Source: Trissonchulus latispiculum (taxonomy: Eukaryota; Nematoda; Enoplea; Enoplida; Ironidae). From it: a stretch of DNA of 64,000 bases. A model generated the notes under the pieces. The model saw only the letters and a program-made list of their open reading frames with translations, made no database searches and was not told the DNA's origin. Location of the stretch: contig JASAND010000579.1 of the NCBI GenBank assembly GCA_030248195.1, positions 1-64,000 on the forward strand. Reading direction: 5' to 3'. Both the position numbers and the translations under genes were made by a program. Shown piece after piece: positions 56,390 through 64,000 of this stretch; positions within the stretch are counted from its first letter, which is position 1; each line of letters starts with the position of its first letter.

Positions 56390-56720
56390 TTCGCCATTTT
56401 CACCCCTTCGAAGCTCCGTAACTAACATTTCGTACGTTTTGGCGGCTTGGCCCTATTATAACTTTTTATCTACTCAACGAGAGCTTTCGAAAGATACCCA
56501 TATTGGGCGGTTTCCGCTACTTTTTTCAAAAAGCTTTTCGGGTCCCCGTGGTCCCCCTTCCCAAACTAAAACCATAAAATTTAAAAAATTTTAAATTTTA
56601 GAAATTTTGAATTTTTGAATTCATCTGCTTCCAGTATGCACCCATAAAAAATTTCAAAGTTATTGATAAAACATCAAAAGTTAGGGCGGATATCCGTTAG
56701 GGCTGGGGGGATGCGCAAAA
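56390..56720. repeat. Dispersed repeat, related to 8655-8890
   Basis: Shares GTGGTCCCCC, TTTTGAATTCAT, CAGTATGCACCCATA, AAAACATCAAAAGTTA-like text and GGCTGGGGGG..GCGCAAAAGA with the earlier copy. Confidence 0.55.
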
Positions 56721-56856
56721 GATTTTGTAAGTGAGTTTTACCTTCCACACTAAATATATCCAATAAGTTTAGCGATATAGGCATGTGAATGATTCCTCCT
56801 ATCATCCGCAGACTTTGTTACTCTTTCTAGTTTTATTAAGAACTAAGAACTTTTTG

Positions 56857-57310
56857 TGGGTCTTATCTCGATTACCCCCCCCCCACCAATCAAAATCCTT
56901 AAATCTTGACCAAATGAGCTAAAATTTGTTACGGGTATCTTTTCGGCCACGTTGAGTTCAAATATCGCAAAATTTTTCGATTTTGCGAAATTCGATGTTT
57001 TCGATTTCAAGGGGAACCAAGGGAAACAGAAAATTTTTTGTCGTCGATTTTGCTGATAAGATGTATATAGGGGTTTTCGCGGTCGTAGAACACGAATCTG
57101 AAGTCCGTTTTTCGATTCAGCTTTTCGTTAGCTCAGTATAAGCTAAAGACTGAAGCTTAAGGTGTGAGCAGCTTATACTGAGCTAACAAAAAGCTGAATC
57201 AAAAAATACTTCAGATTCGTATTCTACGACCCGGAAAACCCATCTTTTCAGCAAAATCCAAGATAAAAATTGGATAAACCCTTGGTCCCCCTTAGAAATC
57301 GAAAAAATCT
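56857..57310. mobile_element. Diverged fold-back element of the E1 family
   Basis: GGGTCTTATCTCGATTACCC opens the left arm; TGAGTTCAAATATCGCAAAA follows as in E1. The middle has an inverted pair around TTAGCTCAGTATAAGC and GCTTATACTGAGCTAA (about 57130-57185). The right arm is truncated. Confidence 0.65.
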
Positions 57311-59662
57311 GAAAAAATTGAAGAAAGATTAGAGTAAGAGATATATGTCTTGTCATGAACATGTGGAGCTGATTTTAACTCCACTTTAGTCTATCAGAGA
57401 GGGCTTATGGCTTCAGACGATACGACAATATAGGAGTTAGAGATCTATAGCAGGCATGTCATGGATGAGACTTGTTCAGCGTGAAATTTTCTGATTTGTT
57501 GACAACTAAATTTTACCAACCAACCCAAATAATGAAATGGAGATAGAGAGACAAACTGACGCCTTTAGTATCGGTGTGTCTATTCAATGCTTTCCCACCG
57601 ATTGAAAGAGGAAGGTATTAAAATTGAATATTCATCGGAAATTGTAGTCATCATGAATATTTCCCCTTTCTCCTTTCCTATGCTATCATAAACGACCCCG
57701 CTTAAATTGAATGAAAAGATTGAAATCATTTAAAATTTCATTCTGTATAAAGACAGACCCATTTGCGATGAAATTACTTTAAAGGTGTTTAACTTCACAC
57801 AAAAGGCGGGGGAAGGGATTCCTAATATAATATATACAACCCAATCAAAAACGATTCATGTATACAAACATTTATAATCTTTAGTTCTCAGTGTATCCCA
57901 TATTCTTGCAGGTATATATGCATGTATGTATCGCCATTGAATTAACCTTATGGACCTGCCGTTCACGGATTAAAACGGGGGACATACGTAGATTTTTTGT
58001 TTTAACTTTTCTTGTAGCAGTGACATCATCAATGATAATATTATAGTAGATGTTAAGCCTCCAAATTTTTCAACTATATAGAAATACTGACAGTCTGAGC
58101 TAATGAGCGACAGAAGTGTAAATTTTATTGTTGACAAAAGGGCCCCCTTCTAAGCAATTTTCCAGCAGTTAACGCCTTCCGGTAATAACAATATCAATTC
58201 AATCAGAAAACGTGCAATGTTGCCATTATTTGAGGCCCATAAAACGTAAATCTAGCAAAAGGTGGTCGCTTGATTACAGCTACATTCTCTCTCTATACCC
58301 CTTTTTATCTGAAGCTTTCTAATACAATCTTTAAGAAACCCGCATTAAACGATTCGCTATTCCATAGTTATTATCCATCATTTAAGCCAACATTTACTTT
58401 TATTATTATTATATTGTTATTTATTATTACGAATCAAGTTTCCTAAGGGATTTGCCAAGCCAGTTTGTTCGGAAAATTATTACAATTATAGAACGAACTT
58501 CAGGAAATAGTGTATTTCAGTGTTGTAGTATTTTGTTTAGTTTTATGTATTATTATTTAGAGTGCGAGAGAAAATTCTTTTCATCTATCTGCATGACAGT
58601 TTGAATTTCCGCAATCTCCTACTGTGGGAGCAATAAAATCTTTCCAAATCCATTTAATATGTTTAAACTTTGAATGAGTTGAGGGTGGCTTTCTTTACAC
58701 AAAATAATACTTTACAACTGAAAGCCTTCAGACTTAAAATGAAATAGGCTTATAAATTTTCAATCTATTTGCTAAAAGTCATTATTTTAAATGCAACTTT
58801 TAATGGAATTTCATTTCAATAGTGAAATTTTTGATTGGCTAGAAGTTTAAGGTAATATCTGTCTACCGTAATCCCTTTCATAAATGACTCGACTCGGCTG
58901 CATCATTTTTTGGCGTTCAGGAAAGAATGTTGCTGACTGCTGCCCCATTGCAGTCTCTATTGTATTTTTGTATTTGGCTCAGTTTTGACTAAACGTTTTT
59001 ATTTCGTTATCTGTTCCCCCATAATTTAGCTAAACTGGCTTTCAATGTTGCATTGCGCACATTGAACCACAGATCTTCAAGATGAATCCTTGTGTTTAAA
59101 GTTTCTTCTGATTTAATGTAAAGTTTCTTGTTATGAAGAGCTAAGTGCGTCACGGTTCAGTGTTTGCGCCGGTGTGAAATTCCCCCTCATAACTGGATCT
59201 GGACTTTGAGTAATTTTTTGCATACAGGTCAGAAATAGCATGAAGAATGATATATACAAAGCTGCATCTTTTGAGGGGATATTAAGGATTCTAGCTCTAA
59301 AAAACTACTACTGCACAGGTCCGCGCGTCAAGCTCAGCTCAGGTAGCTAGTGTCGCCGTCCAAACATCACCGAAGTCGGCTCTGGTTACTCCAATAGACA
59401 GCACTAACATTGCAAACTGCCTGGTATAAATTTGAGCCCATTAGCTCTGGCCATTCGTTCGGTAGAGAGGCCTTCCGTTAACTTGACGTGTCCAAAATGG
59501 TGGCAGCCCGGGACGTCGTAAATTGCAGAAATTGGCATTACGGTGCCAAAACTCAGCGTACATCTCTACTATTAGGATTCATTGTTCCATTAGAAAGCTA
59601 TAAAATATTTGAAATTGAGTCAATTAGATTTTTTGAAGTTGTCCACAATCATCGACCCCATA
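57311..59662. other. Gene-free AT-rich stretch upstream of the hAT-like element and NKX6
   Basis: No exon, RNA gene or bounded repeat recognised, apart from short TTA-rich runs near 58395-58430. It could hold control sequences of the homeobox gene, but nothing in it shows this directly. Confidence 0.35.
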
Positions 59663-59670
59663 GTCGACTC

Positions 59671-60802
59671 CAGAGATGAAACCGGGTCACCGGGTCACCG
59701 GGTCACCGAGTCAGTTCGGGTCACTATATGGACCGGGTCACATGGTCAGGAGCTCTGACCCGGTCTTGAATCTTGACCCGGTATTTTTGATTGGAGGGAT
59801 TTTTTGCTGTTATAGGATATTTTTCAAAGTTTTACCAATTTTTGCCAACTGAAAACTTCAACAATTACTCAAAAACTAGCAATAGAAATATTCTCAACTT
59901 AATCGTGTAGGTTTTTTTAAATGCTTGTCGCGGTAGTAGTGGCCTCATAATGTTTGTAATGTCGTGTCAAACTTAGATCTAGCTTTGAAACTAAAATGAT
60001 TGCGTTGAATCTTAACAAGAAAATGATAACTATTACATGGGCCCTGAGAGTCTGAAATCTTTATTTTAAAATCTAAAATTCTCCATCTACTGTACGTGAT
60101 TTATCGCTGCTGCGATTATGTTTGGAGGGAGAGACTCAGACTGTGGGTTTCTACTCGGTAAGAAAGAAAATCTCAGCAAAACAAGGTTTCATTTCTTACA
60201 TTACAGATTCTGAGTTTTACTTTGCATTTTTTGCATTTGTTATGGCTTACTACATATCTTCAGTAACCAATTGTGATTGATTTTATTTCATATTCTCTTA
60301 ATCCTAGCCATACGAAAAAATATTTCCAAAGAATTTCCGCAGAGTCAAACTTCAATCATACAACTAAATGAAATATTTTTCTAAAATATATAATGATAAA
60401 ACAGAAATGTGTTAATGTTAAACCCTATGATTAGAATTAGATGATGTTATGACTTTGGCAAAGTATTTTGTCCAATTTGTTTGATTCGCAATGTAGTTTA
60501 CTTCACATTACTGATTGAAAAATCGTGCAAATCGTTGTATTTTTCCGGCTTACTTAATACAATATTCACTTCCAATGCTACTACTTTAAGGAAGGCAAAA
60601 CCTTTGCCCAACTTGATATTTATTCGTCAAAAATGTCCAAAATGGTTAAAAATCACTCACCGCACCCCATTACCCCAATAAAGTATTTTTAAATTTTTGC
60701 AAGCTTAAACCTGAATTTTCAGAAATACCGGGTCACCGGGTCAGGGGTCGAATGGGTCACCGGGTCACCGGGTCAGCAAATAGTGACCCGGTTTCATCTC
60801 TG
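59671..60802. mobile_element. hAT-like element with ACCGGGTC words and 8-bp duplication
   Basis: GTCGACTC is exact at 59663-59670 and 60803-60810. Ends are CAGAGATGAAACCGGGTCAC and its inverse; CAGAGATG is a classic hAT-type terminus. Both ends carry tandem ACCGGGTC words (about 59682-59790 and 60727-60795). The 1132-bp element has no transposase, so it is non-autonomous. Confidence 0.9.
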
Positions 60803-60810
60803 GTCGACTC

Positions 60811-61050
60811 ATATATTTTCGACCACATGTTTTCAACTACAATGAGTTCAATATAGCATAATTTGTCGACTTCGACTTTTTTCGATTCGCAAAGGGGGAG
60901 GGGGAGCAAGGGAAACCGAAACATTTTTGTCGCCGACTTTGTTGAAAAGTCGTATAATATATATTTTTTCTGGGTCAAAAAACACGAATCTAAAGTCCTT
61001 TTACCGCTTCCGCTTTTCATTAGCTCCGTGTGTCAAGCTTACAGCTAAAG
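60811..61050. repeat. Relic of the E1 fold-back family upstream of NKX6
   Basis: TTTTCGACCACATGTTTTC, TGAGTTCAATATAGCA, AAGGGAAACCGAAA and ACACGAATCTAAAGTCC follow the order of the E1 middle and right arm. The outer end is missing. Confidence 0.55.
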
Positions 61051-61178
61051 GGACTTCAGAATTAAAACTTGTTAGTGTTGTTAGTAACACGTCCCAATTA
61101 CGGTATACTCCTAAAATATTCCAGCATAAGCGAAGCCATGCCTATTTTTGCAACTTGTTTCAGGTTGTTAGTGATTAA

Positions 61179-61677
61179 ATGAAATTGAACGAGTTAGAAA
61201 AGATGTTAACAGAGTCGTTCTATGAATCGGTGAACGACGGTGGATCTGCGGAAGAGGAATCCTCCTCTCCAGACGAAGAAAATAGAAGGAGAAAGACAGA
61301 GAAAAACTGTGCGATGTCTCATTCTGTGGAAAATATTTTAAGTCATCATGGAGTCTCCCCCTCCCCGCATTCATCATTCTTTACTTGTCCATCCAATTCG
61401 TCCATTCGAATGGATTTTAATCGATTGATAATCTCTCCATCCAGCCAGCCGGGTTCTCTGATTCCCTGTCTGCCCAGCCCTTTATTTTTCTATGCAAACC
61501 CTTCTCCGCCAATGTCTTCTTGGCATCCTGGAGCTATTTTAAACTCCACTCTACCCCATCCACAGTCCTCATCCGCTTCGATCGCATCCACGTTTTCATC
61601 CACAGCAGTCTCTCCCTCCTCCGCTTCTGTTGTGGCGGCTGCTGCGGCCGCCGCTCCCTTCAGATTTCACAAACCAG
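61179..61677 (+). CDS. NKX6: NKX6 coding exon 1
   Basis: 166 residues plus one base of Gly. Contains the eh1-like motif, Ser/Pro-rich linker and poly-Ala, ending PFRFHKP before donor GTAGGC. TTGTTTCAG at 61155-61163 just upstream could be an acceptor joining an untranslated exon. Confidence 0.88.
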
Positions 61678-61793
61678 GTAGGCACTTTATTTTTATGCAG
61701 AAACGGGTTAGGTAATCCTGAGAGTACTTGAATGACTACACTTTGTTAGTAAACTGATATTACCATCTTAACATCCCAATTCATTTTAAATCG

Positions 61794-61861
<68 letters not shown>

Positions 61862-63441
61862 GCCGAATATGCTACTAACTACAAATGTGGTTAATATTTT
61901 TTGCCTGTTTTAATGAGATAGACCTACCCGGCCCGGTACTGAATCCGGCCTATGTAGCCATTCGGCCCCGTCCCATTCATGACCACCGGGTTTATTTTGT
62001 GGCCTAATTTTATATTATTTGAAGGGTTTAGGAATGACTATGCAGCTTATGCCTGCTAACTATAACCAATAACCTATGGCAAGAGTCCATAATTAATTCC
62101 TTTATATTATACATAGAGGAAGAGTAAGCCACTAGAGGCTTCTCATCTTGGCATTGCGTAACGGTGCTCCGCCCACAATACGCGAATGTTCCCTCGTTTG
62201 GTGGGGGGGGGGGGTGGAGTCGACAAGCATACCCCCTCCCCGTTTGGTGGGGGGTCAGCAAAAACAGGTCCCCGTTTGGTGGAGGGGGGGGGGGTAGGCA
62301 AAAGGGTCCCCCGTTTGGTGGGGGTAAGCAGAAGGGGGTTCCCGTTTGGGGGTTCGCCAAGTCAGGCTAAGATTGGCTGAATCTGATTTGCTGTTGGCGA
62401 ATGGCGACCCCCCCAAGCGGGGACCCATTTTCAAATAGAACAAAAACTACCGTAATCCTCTGCCTTTACCCCCCCCCCCCCAACGAAACGGGGAGGGGGT
62501 TTCTGCTATCTGATTGGCTGTTGGCTCATCCCCCCACCAAATGGGGACCTCTTTTCTTCTACCCCCCACCAAACGGAGGGGAGTATGCTTTGTCGAAGAG
62601 AGCTGCCCCCTACCCCTGTTATACTGCATAAGAATTTACACCGTAAGTACGCCGGGCTAGTGCGCCGGGCTTTACCCACTTATTCAACTCTTCGTGCGCC
62701 GGATTGGGACCGGGGCCAGGTTTTACCCAGACCCAAAATTTAGAATCAATCTCCAACCTCCAGATTATCGAGTAACCTACATATCTTCACCAATGCTTTA
62801 GATCCTTCTTAGAAGTCAGTCAATTTAGCTCAAATTCTGTGTATCCAACTTCAAATTCCAACACATATCTGAAGAATTGGTAATATTTTACTTAAAATTT
62901 TGAAGATTTAAAGTTTTAACCTTTCTAAAGACAAACCAAATGGAATCGAAAATATGATTTTGCTGAGAACTAGGTCTTTGGGTCTAGAACAAGCTTACCT
63001 TAAGTCCGTCTTTGATCCACTTTTTGTTTAGATTAATGCAAACGAGAGTTGATTGAGAGTTTAGGTTACCGTGAGTACCCGCGGGCCCATGGGAACTGGT
63101 CACAGTTCTGTAACTACGGCGACCGCGCATCCATTGTTAGCCTGGATAACTTGTCTGAAACAAATCCGGTGAACAACACTGTCTGTGATTACCTTACACT
63201 TAAATGAAGATATGGGATTTGTGTGCATTGAAAAACAGTGTATGTTTTCATTGTCTTAGGTCATTCTCAACGAACTTCCTTATCTAATTCTGGAAGCACC
63301 AGCAGAAAGCAAAGTCGTCCTACTTTCACTGGACCTCAGATATGGGCGTTGGAACGAACATTCGAGAAGACTCAATATCTGGCGGGCCCAGAACGAGCAA
63401 AATTGGCGGCTAGTCTTGACATGACAGAAAGTCAAGTTAAG
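61179..63441 (+). CDS. NKX6: NKX6-class homeobox transcription factor, exons 1-2, 3' part outside window
   Basis: Two exons, 61179-61677 and 63260-63441, join in phase to 227 residues. Features: an acidic/Ser N-terminus, an eh1-like motif HSVENIL at residues 48-54 (Groucho corepressor binding in this class), Ser/Pro-rich text, poly-Ala near 152-160, then the homeodomain up to residue 46 of 60. The homeodomain carries [16 protein letters not shown] and [20 protein letters not shown], near-diagnostic of NKX6 ([31 protein letters not shown]). The exon ends at QVK, so the intron falls before VWFQNRR. Family members are nuclear repressors in neural and endocrine patterning. An in-frame TAA just before ATG 61179 fixes the start. 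Confidence 0.93.
61797..61859. repeat. (TA)n microsatellite in NKX6 intron 1
   Basis: About 31 perfect TA units, followed by ATGCCG text. Confidence 0.95.
62113..62205 (+). repeat. Dispersed repeat, related to 32255-32350 (NKX6 intron 1)
   Basis: Matches the ST13 intron 7 copy in order and orientation (GAGTAAGCCACTAGAG, GCTCCGCCCACAATACG, GAATGTTCC). It leads directly into a G-rich array, so the two may belong to one element. Confidence 0.55.
62190..62605. repeat. Inverted G-rich array in NKX6 intron 1
   Basis: The left half repeats CCCCGTTTGGTGGGGG four or five times, with GTCAGCA or GTAAGCAGA between; the right half carries the inverse (CCCCCACCAAATGGGG, CCCCCCACCAAACGG). ACAAGCATACCCC on the left mirrors GGGGAGTATGCTTTGT on the right. 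It forms a long palindrome with G-quadruplex potential. Confidence 0.8.
63260..63441 (+). CDS. NKX6: NKX6 coding exon 2 (homeodomain residues 1-46)
   Basis: Follows TTGTCTTAG and completes Gly, then [18 protein letters not shown] and the first three quarters of the homeodomain. Donor GTATGT after Lys46. The recognition helix (WFQNRR) is not in the window; no continuation is seen before 64000. Confidence 0.93.
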
Positions 63442-63953
63442 GTATGTATTTGCATAAATAGTACTACGTAGTACTTTACTCTTGGTACGTAATACTAATA
63501 GCAGTAAACAGATGAATTTGAGAAGGGTCGAGAGATGTAATATGTTATGCCGAATATTTATAATTAGGTAGTGCGCGATAGTTCACTACCTAGAATAGGG
63601 AAATTTGTTGCCTAGCAATTGCCTAATGTTGGAGAGTTTTTAATAATACACGGAGGAGTGCACCGATCGGGCTCAAACTTTGTTTGTGAAGAGCCCGAGG
63701 GCAGGGGTGAAACTTTCAGCCATACCGTGTTTTAAGTTCTTGGAATGGTCATTGGTCATTGGCCATTGAATTTATACATTGCTTGGCGCATCGTGTTTTA
63801 GGCTCTTAAAACGGCTTTGCAGTCGACTAAGATGAGACACCGTGTATTAAGTTCTGAAAAGGCAAGGAACAGGCAGTTTTTCGTTTCAGCAAACTGTATT
63901 AGCAAACACTTAATTTTTATTTTCGTGGTAACTTGAAACCAGATATATAGCTA

Positions 63954-64000
63954 GGGTCTTATTTCGATTACCCCCATCACTCAAAAAACTTGAAAAAATA
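63954..64000. repeat. Start of another E1-family copy, cut by window end
   Basis: GGGTCTTATTTCGATTACCC then CATCACTCAAAA matches the first 45 bases of E1 and 56857. Confidence 0.7.

Overview
The window is nuclear DNA from an animal, most likely an invertebrate bilaterian. It is AT-rich, has GT-AG introns, and carries an NKX6-class homeobox gene and an ST13 (Hip) cochaperone gene with long introns. Most of the rest is transposable elements, fold-back elements, short tandem arrays and microsatellites. The species cannot be named from the sequence. No operons, CRISPR arrays or other prokaryotic features are present.

Layout. 1-8652: minus-strand Ty3/gypsy-like LTR retrotransposon cut by the window start, with its LTR, a long open gag-position ORF and a decayed pol whose integrase is still recognisable. 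8.6-13.4 kb: no recognisable gene. 13.4-15.7 kb: G/C homopolymer-rich low-complexity DNA. 15.7-22.6 kb: two families of non-autonomous terminal-inverted-repeat elements with repeated internal words (B1 with A1 nested in it, A2, B2), plus a small hAT-like element. 21.4-38.8 kb: ST13 on the plus strand, 11 coding exons and 410 residues when joined at consensus splice sites; its introns hold much of the mobile DNA, including a nested composite in intron 10. 39.6-40.0 kb: two tRNA-like copies. 42.4-43.0 kb: an intronless BTB/POZ ORF. 43.2-57.3 kb: tandem arrays, a second copy of a TTAA-flanked element, fold-back elements and MITEs. 59.7-60.8 kb: a hAT-like element with a perfect 8-bp target duplication. 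61.2-63.4 kb: the first two coding exons of an NKX6-type gene, whose third exon lies beyond the window end.

The three host genes show no functional link: protein folding (ST13), a SPOP-like BTB protein, and a developmental transcription factor. The most striking theme is repeat architecture. Several unrelated element families carry a family-specific short word repeated many times, in opposite orientations at their two ends. Between two copies of one family (A1 and A2) that word has changed in parallel at most of its positions.
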